From: an uncultured Microbulbifer sp.
GTDB taxonomy: Bacteria > Pseudomonadota > Gammaproteobacteria > Pseudomonadales > Cellvibrionaceae
NCBI RefSeq assembly: GCF_947489355.1
Contig: NZ_CANLDD010000016.1
Span: 1-64,000, forward strand
Reading direction: 5' to 3'
DNA length: 64,000 bases
Translations under genes and position numbers: made by a program
Part shown: positions 47,894 through 56,550 of the stretch, in pieces
How positions within the stretch are numbered: position 1 is the stretch's first letter
How the letters are laid out: every line of letters begins with the position of its first letter
Notes under the pieces: model-generated
What the model was told of the DNA's origin: nothing
The model's input: the letters and a program-made list of their open reading frames with translations, nothing else
Databases searched by the model: none

Positions 47894-49267
47894 TCAGATG
47901 ATTTCGAAATACCTGTCCAGCTCCCAGTCACTCACATGACGCCGGTACTCACGCTCCTCCCACTCCCGGCTTGCGGCAAAGTGTTCGATAAAATCGCAGC
48001 CGAACAACTCACGCGCGGCCTGCGAACTTTTCAGTTTCTGCGCTGAATCCCATAGGGTATTGGGTAGTGCCTGCTGGGCCTGCGGGGCCAGCGCATAGGC
48101 ATTGCCAGTAATGGGGTCACTGGGCTGCCACTGCTGCATGATGCCGTAAAGGCCGGAGCCCAGGGCAGCGGCTAAGGCCAGATAAGGGTTGGCATCAGCG
48201 GCACCCAGCCGGTATTCAATACGCTGGGACTGGCTATTTCCCGGAATGGCGCGCAGGGCGGCGGTGCGGTTTTCCACGCCCCAATTGGCACCGGTGGGTG
48301 CCCAGAAACCGGGTACCAGGCGACGGTAACTGTTTATTGTGGGGGCGAGCAGTGCCAGAAATTCCGGCATCAGGCGCTGCTGCCCGGCGAGGAACTGGCA
48401 CATGGTCTCGCTCATCCCCTGAGCCTGGTGCGAGTCGACAAATGCGGATTCCCCGCTGTCGTTATCGCGCAGGGATAAATGAATATGGCCACTCTGTCCG
48501 GGATAGTGGCTGGACCAGCGGGACATAAAAGTCGCCATCAGGCCCATGCGCTGGGCCAGCACCTTTATAAAGGTTTTAAAGAGAGCGGCCTTGTCTGCTG
48601 CCGCCTCGGCACTATCCACAGCGATGGCCGCTTCCAAAACCCCAGGGCCCGTCTCTGTATGCAGTCCTTCCAGCGGGAAATCCATACGCTCACCCAGGTC
48701 GAGAATCTCCCGGTAGAGCCCCGAGTGTACCGAGTTGCGCAGTAACGAATAGCCAAACCAGTCCGGAGTGAAGGGTTTGAGGTTGCGAAAGCCTTTGCTG
48801 CGCACCGATTCGGGCGTTTCATCAAATAGGAAGAACTCGTACTCCAGCGCCGCAAAAGGCGCAAACCCCATGGCTTTGCAGCGTTCCACCACACGGCGCA
48901 GAAGTGCGCGCGGACACACTGCCTGGGCGCGACCGTCAAATTCGGCCAAAAACAGCAGCATAGTGTCTTCGAAAGGAATATCGCGACAGCTGTGGGGCAG
49001 GATACGTACTGGCGCATCCGGGTAGCCCGTATGCCAGCCGGTGTAACGAACGTTATCGTAGAGTTGGTCCTTCAGGTCCCAGCCCAGAACCACATCGCAA
49101 AATGAAAAGCCCTTAGCCAGTGCGGAAAAAAACTTGTCGCGGCTCATATACTTGCCACGCAATACCCCGTCGATATCGAAAAGGCCCACTTTGACATGAC
49201 TGAGACCGCGTCCCTCCACAATAGCGCGGGCCTCTTGTACGGTTTTCACCTCCCGAGCTTTTACCAT
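47894..49267 (-). CDS. Glutamine-synthetase family ligase (gamma-glutamyl-amine synthetase type)
   Basis: 457 residues. The N-terminal beta-grasp has VKVGLFDIDGVLRGKYM. The catalytic domain shows FAALEYEFFLFDE, ETGPGVLEAAI and GQSGHIHLSL (metal- and ammonia-site residues). NRTAALRAIP and the substrate Arg region RIEYRLGAADANPYLALAA follow. The sequence lacks GlnA's C-terminal adenylylation Tyr loop and resembles PuuA/IpuC/GlnA4-type enzymes, which join glutamate to an amine. It heads the minus-strand set with ALDH and ADH. Which amine it uses is not readable. Confidence 0.85.
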   Translation of the reverse strand: MVKAREVKTVQEARAIVEGRGLSHVKVGLFDIDGVLRGKYMSRDKFFSALAKGFSFCDVVLGWDLKDQLYDNVRYTGWHTGYPDAPVRILPHSCRDIPFEDTMLLFLAEFDGRAQAVCPRALLRRVVERCKAMGFAPFAALEYEFFLFDETPESVRSKGFRNLKPFTPDWFGYSLLRNSVHSGLYREILDLGERMDFPLEGLHTETGPGVLEAAIAVDSAEAAADKAALFKTFIKVLAQRMGLMATFMSRWSSHYPGQSGHIHLSLRDNDSGESAFVDSHQAQGMSETMCQFLAGQQRLMPEFLALLAPTINSYRRLVPGFWAPTGANWGVENRTAALRAIPGNSQSQRIEYRLGAADANPYLALAAALGSGLYGIMQQWQPSDPITGNAYALAPQAQQALPNTLWDSAQKLKSSQAARELFGCDFIEHFAASREWEEREYRRHVSDWELDRYFEII

Positions 49268-49380
49268 GACCGCTCTGCCCCGCTGTTGTTATCAATGCAT
49301 TACAGGATAGACCCGCCAAACGCCTTCGACGCCAAAGCGTTACCAGAAGGTCGCGGCTTTCCGCCTGGTTGGCCAGCGTA

Positions 49381-49386
49381 TATAAT
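49381..49386 (+). promoter_or_regulatory. -10 element for ppa
   Basis: A perfect TATAAT sits 42 bases upstream of the ppa start. No good -35 is found at 16-18 bases (TTTCCG is the best), so only the -10 box is claimed. Confidence 0.4.
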
Positions 49387-49427
49387 CCGCGCTCAAAAGT
49401 TTTCCTTTTATCCAGTCAGGACCAGCG

Positions 49428-49961
49428 ATGAGCTTCGACAAAATTCCCGCAGGTGTGGACCTGCCCAACGATATCAACGTAATCATTGAGATCCCTGCCA
49501 ACCACGACCCGATAAAATACGAGGTTGACAAGGATTCCGACGCAGTTTTTGTAGACCGCTTTGTGGCCACTCCGATGTTCTACCCGGCCAACTACGGCTA
49601 TATACCCCAGACTTTGTCTGAAGACGGAGATCCCCTGGACGTGCTGGTGGTCGCACCCTATCCGGTCATGGTTGGCGCCGTAATCCGCTCTCGCGTGATC
49701 GGCGTGCTGAATATGACCGACGAATCCGGTGTTGACGCCAAACTGTTGGCCGTACCCCACAGCAAACTGACCAAGCTGTACGACCATGTTCAGGAAATTG
49801 GCGACCTGCCGGAGCTACTGATCAAGCAGATCGAACACTACTTTGAGAACTACAAGACGCTGGAACCCGGCAAGTGGGTGAAAGTGGAAGGCTGGGCCGA
49901 TGGGGAAGCCGCGCGCAGAGAAGTGCTGGCCTCTCGCGAGCGCTACCTGGAAGAAGGCTAA
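49428..49961 (+). CDS. ppa: Inorganic pyrophosphatase, family I
   Basis: Hydrolyses pyrophosphate to phosphate, pulling biosynthetic reactions forward. At 177 residues it matches the family. The metal-binding signature [11 protein letters not shown] is present, and [15 protein letters not shown] and [22 protein letters not shown] carry active-site Lys, Glu, Arg and Tyr residues. It diverges from the GS-like gene, and a strong hairpin follows it. Confidence 0.97.
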   Translation: MSFDKIPAGVDLPNDINVIIEIPANHDPIKYEVDKDSDAVFVDRFVATPMFYPANYGYIPQTLSEDGDPLDVLVVAPYPVMVGAVIRSRVIGVLNMTDESGVDAKLLAVPHSKLTKLYDHVQEIGDLPELLIKQIEHYFENYKTLEPGKWVKVEGWADGEAARREVLASRERYLEEG

Positions 49962-50008
49962 GCGCGCCGCTGCTGATTGCTCTGGCAAACTACCGCGGGG
50001 ATAAAGAC

Positions 50009-50037
50009 ATCAATACCGGCCACTGGCCGGTATTGAT
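50009..50037. terminator. Bidirectional hairpin between ppa and a convergent gene
   Basis: Arms ATCAATACCGGCC and its exact complement (13 bp) with a 3-base loop. It sits between convergent stops (49961 and 50077). Tails are AAAG on one side and TTTG on the other, short but usable in either direction. Confidence 0.65.
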
Positions 50038-50076
50038 TTGCAACCCGCCAGGGTAAGAGCGCCTCATCAGAATTAC

Positions 50077-50577
50077 TCAATTGACCTCCCACTGCGGAAC
50101 CTGCACCGGCACGACCTCGCCCCGGTCCCGCTCCATCTCATCGAGCAGGAAGCCCTCTGCCGCACGCAGGCTGATATGCTCCACAGAAACCTGCACCGGC
50201 ACCACCTGCCTGCGCTCTTGATCCCTGATCAGATTCCCCTCCATTGGTGCGAGCGTCCAGTTGGGCACCACCACAGCGGAGGCGTTCAGCCCGTCAGCGG
50301 GTTGTGGCTTGGTTGCGGGCACAGCCTGGATAGTTTCGCCGCTGCATTCATTTCTGATGCTCACCTGCGCGCCGATTTTGCCAAGGGTAACCTGGAACTG
50401 CTCGGCATGGCCGCGGCTGAGCCCTTTTTTTAAGATTAACGGGCGCCCACTAAACAAATTTTCAACAGACTGTGCCTGAATCTTGAAAAGGCGGGCCATA
50501 TTGGCTTTTACGTCATTGGCGGTAAATCCATCAAGCAGGTCACCGCGAAAGATCAGGCTATAGGTGGGTTCTGACAT
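50077..50577 (-). CDS. Uncharacterised protein with a small alpha-beta domain and a repeated tail
   Basis: Residues 1-75 (YSLIFRGDLLDGF, VKANMARLFKI, VENLFSGRPLILKKGLS, QVTLGKIGAQV) look like the domain often found at the N-terminus of proteobacterial RDD-type or small zinc-linked membrane proteins, which has no defined function. After a Pro/Ala linker there are two copies of a ~31-residue unit: VPNWTLAPMEGNLI...VVPVQV and VEHISLRAAEGFLL...VVPVQV. The DNA under the repeat ends is also nearly identical. The start is the ATG at 50577. cysE lies 15 bases upstream on the same strand, so the two share a transcript. Confidence 0.7.
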   Translation of the reverse strand: MSEPTYSLIFRGDLLDGFTANDVKANMARLFKIQAQSVENLFSGRPLILKKGLSRGHAEQFQVTLGKIGAQVSIRNECSGETIQAVPATKPQPADGLNASAVVVPNWTLAPMEGNLIRDQERRQVVPVQVSVEHISLRAAEGFLLDEMERDRGEVVPVQVPQWEVN

Positions 50578-50592
50578 CCTTTGATCTCTCTG

Positions 50593-51435
50593 TTATGCAT
50601 CTGGGTCCAGGGTCTGATCCATGCTAAAGGCAGGGGCATCCCCGGTTCGGCCACCAACCTGGCGCGCCGGTACCCCCGCCACCGTGGTGTGATCCGGTAC
50701 ATCCTGCAACACCAGGCTGCCGGCGGCAATTTTAACATCAGACCCCACCCGTACCGGCCCCAGCACCTTGGCACCCGCGCCGATCATCACCCCGCGACCG
50801 ATTTTCGGGTGGCGATCCCCAGAGCCCCGACCACTGCCGCCCAGCGTGACCGAGTGCAGTATGGAAACGTCGTCCCCCACCACACAGGTTTCCCCCACCA
50901 CCAGACCGGAAGCGTGGTCAATCATAATACCGCTGCCAAATGTCGCCGCCGGGTGGATATCCACAGCGAGCTGCTCCGATACCCGGCTCTGGAAATACAG
51001 AGACAGGGTGGTGCGCCCCTGCTGCCAGAGCCAGTGGGCAATCCGGTGCGACTGCAGGGCGTGAAACCCCTTGAAGTAAAGGAAGGGGATCAGGTACTGG
51101 TTACAAGCCGGGTCCCGGTCGTACCAGGCACAAATATCAGCGAGCATGCAGCGGGCAATATCGGGATCGCTCTCCAGGGCTGCGGCAATCACTTCCTGCA
51201 GGGAAGCGGCGGTCAGGGCATTGTGGTTCAAGATAGTGGCAAGCTGGTCGGCAATGGCGTGCTCGAGAGACCGGTGGCGCAAAATGGTATTGTGGAAATA
51301 GCTCGCCAGAATTGGCTCGCCACTGGCCGCTACAGCGGCCTCGGCGCGCATGGAGCCCCACACATCACGAGGATTTGTCTGGCTGTCGATAATAAGCTTC
51401 TCGCCTTTTGTATCCACTATTCCACGATGTCCCAT
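50593..51435 (-). CDS. cysE: Serine O-acetyltransferase CysE
   Basis: Makes O-acetylserine for cysteine synthesis. The N-terminal helical domain (AADICAWYDRDPACNQYL) is followed by the left-handed beta-helix with hexapeptide repeats. These include DIHPAATFGSGIMIDHASGLVVGETCVVGDDVSILHSVTLGG, with the catalytic His and Asp. The C-terminal tail ends DQTLDPDA and lacks the terminal Ile that anchors to CysK in E. coli, so that complex may differ. 280 residues. Confidence 0.94.
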   Translation of the reverse strand: MGHRGIVDTKGEKLIIDSQTNPRDVWGSMRAEAAVAASGEPILASYFHNTILRHRSLEHAIADQLATILNHNALTAASLQEVIAAALESDPDIARCMLADICAWYDRDPACNQYLIPFLYFKGFHALQSHRIAHWLWQQGRTTLSLYFQSRVSEQLAVDIHPAATFGSGIMIDHASGLVVGETCVVGDDVSILHSVTLGGSGRGSGDRHPKIGRGVMIGAGAKVLGPVRVGSDVKIAAGSLVLQDVPDHTTVAGVPARQVGGRTGDAPAFSMDQTLDPDA

Positions 51436-51564
51436 AGGCTGTAACAGAGAGTATGTCAGGGCCTTTTGCCACCACAGCTTGGAGCTTGGCAGGAATAGTG
51501 GGCACTTTCAACCATCGCTCCCGGTTGTCAGAACCGGTGGATCAGACGATAAACACCCCTATCC

Positions 51565-52281
51565 TCAACGCTGCGAAAATTTGGGGTAACAGTGATCCGG
51601 GACCCATATAAAGCGCGTATAGATTTCCAGGAGCTGCTCACACACCGTATCATACAGGGCCAGATTGCTGCGACGCAGCTGTTCATCCAAGCGCTCAAGC
51701 GTGAGTAGTTGTTGCAGTTCCCAGGCGCGCGGTGCATAGCTGAGATGCCAGCGCTCTGGGGCTATGCCGCCGTTGTCCTCGGCGTAAGGGCGAAACAGGC
51801 CGTAACTCCGGCCTGAGGCAATACGCGCATCTAGCCATCGATGGAAGGGGCCAAAAACACCATCGCCGGCCGCTTCCTGCGGTGTCAGTTGCGGGCGATA
51901 ATCTTCGGGTACCGCAGCAGCATCGATAACGTCGAAATCCGTACCCCAGTGGTGTCGGGAAGCACCGGGCAGTGCCGACCAGCGCAGGATGGCAAATACC
52001 AGATCCCGCGGCGTCAGGCGGGAAATTTCCAAGGCTACCCCACGGCTGTCGAGTACTGGCCGCAATCCCTGAGCTTTGCCGTTCCAGATAATGCGCTGGC
52101 GCTTGAAGTCGCGGAAACCGGAGACAACCCTGGGGGCGAAACCCGCATCCTGGGCATCCCTGCACAGGCGCTGAAAAGCCACCAGGGCCTCGGGGTGCAG
52201 CAGCTGGTCGGATTCGGGATCGAGGATGACATGCGTATCACCGAGACCGAAGAGGATACGCCGAAGAGATACGTCTAACAT
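51565..52281 (-). CDS. M15 (VanY-type) D-alanyl-D-alanine carboxypeptidase
   Basis: About 238 residues. Zinc ligands are in SRHHWGTDFDVID (His and Asp) and ERWHLSYAPR (second His, with Glu as base), the VanY pattern. SGFRDFKRQRIIWNGK is the substrate-binding Arg region. It probably trims peptidoglycan stem peptides. The ATG at 52281 starts a short N-terminus without an obvious signal peptide, so its location is uncertain. It diverges from the TfoX-C gene. Confidence 0.85.
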   Translation of the reverse strand: MLDVSLRRILFGLGDTHVILDPESDQLLHPEALVAFQRLCRDAQDAGFAPRVVSGFRDFKRQRIIWNGKAQGLRPVLDSRGVALEISRLTPRDLVFAILRWSALPGASRHHWGTDFDVIDAAAVPEDYRPQLTPQEAAGDGVFGPFHRWLDARIASGRSYGLFRPYAEDNGGIAPERWHLSYAPRAWELQQLLTLERLDEQLRRSNLALYDTVCEQLLEIYTRFIWVPDHCYPKFSQR

Positions 52282-52526
52282 TAGTGTTCCGTAGCAGCCA
52301 ATTTTTGCATTGCGGGCTAAAGTAAACACACCCCGCTGCCTACTTTACCAAAGAGCGTGCCGAAATATGCGGGTCCGCCAGGCTTTGCCGGGGAGTACAA
52401 CAGACGCTGCCCGCTGTGCGTCGGCAATAATGTTTATTGGCGGACCGTTGAATTATGTTAAGTTCAGTCGCGCGATTGAAGGAGTAATCGCATTACCTGG
52501 ACGTTAAACCTAGTAGGGAAAACTGA

Positions 52527-52811
52527 ATGCATCCGAGCCAATCAGAACTACTGAAACTGAAGAACCTGGGCCTGGCCTCTGTCAATATTCTGCACTCTAT
52601 CGGTATCCGCTCCTACGACGACCTGCACCGCATAGGTCCGGTAGAGGCATTTATCAGTATTCGCAACCGCGGTATCAACGCTTCCAGAGTCATGCTCTAC
52701 GCCCTGCAGGGCGCGCTGATGGACGTACACTGGAACGACCTGGACCCCAACCTAAAGCAGCAACTGACCAGCGAAGTTGACCGGCTGCTCGCCACGCAAA
52801 ATCCCGAATAG
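52527..52811 (+). CDS. Stand-alone TfoX/Sxy C-terminal domain protein
   Basis: 94 residues. The helix-hairpin-helix-like layout LKNLGLASVNILHSIGIRSYDDLHRIGPVEAF and the later ALMDVHWNDLDPNLKQQLTSEVDRL match the C-terminal domain of TfoX/Sxy competence regulators. The N-terminal domain is absent. Full TfoX activates CRP-dependent competence genes, and what the isolated domain does is not known. It has its own GGGAAAA ribosome site. Confidence 0.8.
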   Translation: MHPSQSELLKLKNLGLASVNILHSIGIRSYDDLHRIGPVEAFISIRNRGINASRVMLYALQGALMDVHWNDLDPNLKQQLTSEVDRLLATQNPE

Positions 52812-53012
52812 TTTAACAGACAGCCCAGAGTCCATTCGCCCTGTCAGCCAGTGGGCCACCCTCGGTCTAATGGATTGTGCCCTTGAAAAGCTGGCGCAAC
52901 TGGGTAGAGTTGCGTGTATTTTAGGGGCCCGGGTCAGTTTGTCCCACGGTGGGTATACGCCCAACCCGGTGCTATCTAAACTTCCCTTGGATAACTTAGA
53001 AGGAGAGCGCCG

Positions 53013-53897
53013 ATGTTGCGCATTGGGCTATTCTTGCTGACCAATTTGGCTGTTTTGGTCCTGGTTGGCATTATTTTCAATATCTTCGGTATCGGGGGCA
53101 TCCTTCAGGCCAACGGGGTGGACCTGAACCTGGGTGCCCTGCTGCTCCTGTGTGGCCTATTCGGCTTTGGTGGCTCTTTTATTTCGCTGTTGCTCTCCAA
53201 GACCATCGCACGTAGGAGTACCCGTACCCAGGTGATCACGGAACCGCGCAGCGCCGATGAGCAGTGGTTGGTGGAAACCGTGCGGGAACTCTCGCGCAAA
53301 GCCGGTATCGGCATGCCGGATGTGGGCATATTCCCCATGCCCCAGGCCAATGCCTTCGCCACCGGCTGGAACCGCAACAACGCTTTGGTATCGGTCAGTG
53401 CCGGACTGTTACAGCGCTTTGGGCGCGAAGAGGCGCGGGCGGTGATCGGACACGAAATCGGTCATGTGGCCAACGGCGATATGGTGACCCTGGCACTGAT
53501 CCAGGGGGTGGTGAATACATTTGTCATGTTCTTTGCGCGCCTGGTGGGTTTCTTTGTAGACCGGGTGATACTGCGCAATGAACAGGGCCTGGGTATCGGC
53601 TACTTTATCACTTCCATCGTGATGGATATTGTATTCGGCTTTTTCGCCATGATGGTTGTGGCCTGGTTCAGCCGTCGCCGGGAATACAGGGCGGATCATG
53701 CCGGTGCCACCCTGGCCAGCCCCAACGCCATGATCGCCGCCCTGGAGACCCTCAAGGTGGAATCGGAGCGGGGCCAGGAGGAACCGCTGCCAGGCAATAT
53801 GAAGGCCTTCGGTATCTTCGGCAATATGGGCGCGCTGATGGCCACGCACCCGCCCCTGACCGACCGCATCCTCGCACTGAAAAACTTCCGCAAATAG
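53013..53897 (+). CDS. htpX: Protease HtpX (inner-membrane M48 metalloprotease)
   Basis: Membrane zinc protease that removes misfolded membrane proteins together with FtsH. 294 residues. Two N-terminal helices are followed by the zinc motif VIGHEIGHVANGD (HExxH), a second helix pair, and the third ligand Glu in SRRREYRADHAGA. The ATG follows AGAAGGAGAG. I found no clear sigma-32 -10 box upstream, although a CTTGAAAA is present near 52882. A GC-rich hairpin follows at 53920-53951. Confidence 0.97.
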   Translation: MLRIGLFLLTNLAVLVLVGIIFNIFGIGGILQANGVDLNLGALLLLCGLFGFGGSFISLLLSKTIARRSTRTQVITEPRSADEQWLVETVRELSRKAGIGMPDVGIFPMPQANAFATGWNRNNALVSVSAGLLQRFGREEARAVIGHEIGHVANGDMVTLALIQGVVNTFVMFFARLVGFFVDRVILRNEQGLGIGYFITSIVMDIVFGFFAMMVVAWFSRRREYRADHAGATLASPNAMIAALETLKVESERGQEEPLPGNMKAFGIFGNMGALMATHPPLTDRILALKNFRK

Positions 53898-53919
53898 CCT
53901 CGTGTAAAAAGCCATACCC

Positions 53920-53951
53920 GGCACCTGGGGGCAACCCCCTCCCCCAGTGCC
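53920..53951 (+). terminator. GC-rich hairpin after htpX
   Basis: GGCACCTGGGGG pairs with CCCCCAGTGCC (one bulge) around a short loop, 23 bases after the htpX stop. No T-run follows, so it may be a pause or Rho-linked 3' end rather than a classic terminator. Confidence 0.4.
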
Positions 53952-54090
53952 TGTCAAGGCTTTGGCCCACAGGGTCCACCGGTTAGGACAAAGCAACCGC
54001 GGGAGCAGGCACTGTATAAGCCGCATCTTCCCGCCTCTGCCGCGGGCACGGTAAACTTACCGACCCGACCCCAAAGCAACAGTGCCATCC

Positions 54091-55149
54091 ATGACACCGC
54101 TGAACACACTAATAACGCTTCTCTCCACGCTACTGCTCTGTGCCGCTACCCTGCTGTTTGCAGAGGAAGTACAGGAGTTTGCCACCGATGACGAGCGCAA
54201 CACCATGCAGGTGTTCAATTTCGCCAGCCCCTCGGTGGTGTATGTCACCAATGAAACCCTGGTGCGCGATCGCAGAACCCTGCGGCTGCACACAGTGCCC
54301 AAAGGCGCCGGCAGCGGCTTTATCTGGGATGAACACGGTCACGTGGTCACCAATTTCCATGTGATCGAGGGTGCGCGCAAGGTGACCATCACCCTGCAGG
54401 ACCGCAGCGAATGGCCGGCAAAACTGGTGGGATCAGCGCCGGAAAAAGACCTGGCCGTACTGGAGATCGAGGCCCCCAGAGCACTGTTGAAACCACTGGT
54501 GGTAGGCACGTCCAGCAACCTGTCGGTGGGGCGCAAGGTACTCGCCATCGGCAATCCCTTTGGCCTCGATACCACCCTGACAACCGGTGTGGTCAGCGCC
54601 CTGGGGCGCGAAATTGAGGCGGCCAACAACCGCACCATCCGCAACGTGATTCAGACCGACGCCGCCATCAATCCGGGAAATTCCGGCGGCCCGCTGCTGG
54701 ATTCCCTCGGCCGTCTGATCGGTGTCAACACCGCCATCTACAGCCCCAGTGGCACCAGCGTGGGTATCGGCTTCGCCATTCCGGTAGATACGGTCAAGAA
54801 AATTGTACCGGAACTGATCAAACACGGCCGCCTGGTACGCCCGATTCTCGGCATTGAGTCCGCGCCCGACCAATGGCGCAACCGCTACGGATTCGAGGGT
54901 GTGGCGATATTGCGAACAGCGCCGGGGATGCCTGCGGAAAAAGCGGGCCTGCGCGGTATCCACCGCACTCGCCAGGGCGGCTGGCAACTGGGGGATGTGA
55001 TAGTGGAAGTGGAGCGTCAAGCCATTCGCAGTTACGACGACCTGCTCAACGCACTGGAAAAACACCGCGCCGGGGATGAGGTCACCCTGGGTATCATGCG
55101 CGATGGGATTATACGCTACACCGCCATTACACTCGCCGCGCCCCAGTAA
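54091..55149 (+). CDS. S1C serine protease of the DegS/DegP type with one PDZ domain
   Basis: About 352 residues. A single N-terminal hydrophobic segment (LITLLSTLLLCAATLLF) is a signal or anchor. The trypsin-like triad is complete: His in VVTNFHVIEGA, Asp in EKDLAVLEIE and Ser in NPGNSGGPLLD. One PDZ domain follows (GIESAPDQWRNRYGFEG to the end). One PDZ plus an anchor resembles DegS, the sigma-E sensor protease, but genuine DegS assignment needs more. The ATG at 54091 is preferred over the GTG at 54082; neither has a good ribosome site. Confidence 0.88.
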   Translation: MTPLNTLITLLSTLLLCAATLLFAEEVQEFATDDERNTMQVFNFASPSVVYVTNETLVRDRRTLRLHTVPKGAGSGFIWDEHGHVVTNFHVIEGARKVTITLQDRSEWPAKLVGSAPEKDLAVLEIEAPRALLKPLVVGTSSNLSVGRKVLAIGNPFGLDTTLTTGVVSALGREIEAANNRTIRNVIQTDAAINPGNSGGPLLDSLGRLIGVNTAIYSPSGTSVGIGFAIPVDTVKKIVPELIKHGRLVRPILGIESAPDQWRNRYGFEGVAILRTAPGMPAEKAGLRGIHRTRQGGWQLGDVIVEVERQAIRSYDDLLNALEKHRAGDEVTLGIMRDGIIRYTAITLAAPQ

Positions 55150-55231
55150 CGGCACACACAGCCTGTGCGCAGGAAATTCCCATTGGCGAATCGTTTCACA
55201 AGGAACAACCACCCCCAAGAGTCGGACATTT

Positions 55232-55576
55232 ATGCAGAAATACTTCCTGTGCCGCTACGATACATTGAGCGAAGGGCAATCCAGGGGCTTCTCTCTCGGC
55301 GACAATACCACCGGCACTGACAATGTGTTCGCGGTGATGAAAGGAGGTGAGATTTATGTTTACAGCAATACCTGCCCGCACAGAGGCATTAATCTCGACT
55401 GGCAGGAAGACCAGTTTCTCGATCCAGACGGCGCACTGATCCAGTGTGCGTCCCACGGCGCCCTGTTCCTGATTGAAACCGGTGAGTGCATTGCCGGCCC
55501 CTGTAGCGGCGATGCACTGACCCCCATACCGGTCGAGTATGCCCAGGACGGGCTCTATGTCCTGCTGCCGGAGTAA
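55232..55576 (+). CDS. Small Rieske 2Fe-2S protein
   Basis: 114 residues forming one Rieske domain. The ligand motifs are CPHRGINLDW (CxH) and CASHGALF (CxxH), spaced as in NirD/ferredoxin-type Rieske proteins. No signal peptide is seen, so it is likely cytosolic and may pass electrons to an oxygenase. No partner gene is adjacent. The ATG at 55232 is used; the open frame further upstream overlaps the protease gene. Confidence 0.85.
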   Translation: MQKYFLCRYDTLSEGQSRGFSLGDNTTGTDNVFAVMKGGEIYVYSNTCPHRGINLDWQEDQFLDPDGALIQCASHGALFLIETGECIAGPCSGDALTPIPVEYAQDGLYVLLPE

Positions 55577-55594
55577 GGCAGCCCCGAGAGGCAC

Positions 55595-56293
55595 TCAGGC
55601 AAACGGCAGCCTCTCCGCCAAAACTATCTCCTCGGCACTCAGTCGCGCCTTGTAGGCGAGTACTTGCACCCCTGTCGACACTGCACTATGGAAGGCCTCT
55701 GCATAGCCCGGATCAATTTCCCGCGCGACCTCCACACTGTCAATGCCATTGTGCTGCACGCAATAGAAAAGCACCGCGCGCACGCCGCTACCGGCCAGCT
55801 TCTGTAACTCGCGCAAGTGCTTGGCGCCCCGGGCGCTGACTGCATCGGGAAAGAAACCCCGGCGCGCCTCCGCCAGGGTGACATTTTTCACCTCGACATA
55901 ACAATCGCCGTCACAGCCGGACAAGAGAAAATCAATCCGGCTGTTCTCCTCGCCGTAGCGCACCTCTCTGCGCAGGGACTCGTAGCCTTGCAGTTCGCTG
56001 ACGATGCCGGCGCGAATAGCCTCTTCCACCAGCGCGTTGGCGCGTGCTGTATTCACCCCAGCCAGTGCCCCCTCTGGCGTGGTGCTGATCTCCAGCGTAT
56101 GGCGATACTTGCGCTTGGGGTTGCCGGAATCCGAGTACCAGCAGACGCCCCCCTCAATCCAGCAATTCTTCATGGAGCCGGTATTTGGGCAGTGAATGGT
56201 GAAAACCTCTCCCTCCGGTGACGCTACATCGGCAAGGAAACGCTTGTAGCGACGCAACAGGGTTGCCTCTTGTAGCGGGGGGGTAAACTTCAC
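55595..56293 (-). CDS. sfsA: DNA-binding protein SfsA (sugar fermentation stimulation family)
   Basis: 232 residues. Diagnostic parts are LRRYKRFLADV, HCPNTGSMKNCW, GVNTARANALVEEAI, SRIDFLLSG, CYVEVKNVTLAE and the FPDAVSARGAKHLREL run that resembles nuclease folds. E. coli SfsA binds DNA and affects maltose use; the molecular role is still unclear. The GTG at 56293 with AAAGG upstream is the start, and the frame opens to 56416 without conserved residues. It sits divergent from dksA, as in Pseudomonas. Confidence 0.92.
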   Translation of the reverse strand: MKFTPPLQEATLLRRYKRFLADVASPEGEVFTIHCPNTGSMKNCWIEGGVCWYSDSGNPKRKYRHTLEISTTPEGALAGVNTARANALVEEAIRAGIVSELQGYESLRREVRYGEENSRIDFLLSGCDGDCYVEVKNVTLAEARRGFFPDAVSARGAKHLRELQKLAGSGVRAVLFYCVQHNGIDSVEVAREIDPGYAEAFHSAVSTGVQVLAYKARLSAEEIVLAERLPFA

Positions 56294-56507
56294 GGGCCAA
56301 GCCTTTTGGTACTTTTGAACGCCGCAAAATAGCAGACAACTATTTGTAGCGCGAATCGCGCAGATTTGATAGCTTCCACGCTCCCGGTCACCGAGGGGTA
56401 TCGGCAACCGGGGCAAGGATTAGCCTGCCACCACAACCGTTTTGGCTGGTGATAAAAGCATCACCCAACAGGTTTCCGGTCTAGGCTAGATTGAATTTGG
56501 TGGTATC

Positions 56508-56525
56508 GCCCCCATTATCGGGGGC
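56508..56525 (+). promoter_or_regulatory. Leader hairpin upstream of dksA
   Basis: GCCCCC pairs with GGGGGC around the loop ATTATC, ending 25 bases before the dksA ATG. It could shape translation of dksA or be part of the promoter-proximal region; no T-run follows. Confidence 0.35.
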
Positions 56526-56550
56526 CCGTATAGAAAGAGAGGCACCGACT

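Noticed and set aside
49268-49300. AAnAAnAA-like Hfq/Crc target upstream of the GS-like gene
   Set aside because: The best match on the minus strand (AACAACAG) misses the last position and stands alone, so it is not reliable evidence for CrcZ control of the cluster.
52875-52920. Possible sigma-32 promoter for htpX (CTTGAAAA)
   Set aside because: The -35-like box is present, but no CCCCAT-type -10 follows at 13-15 bases.
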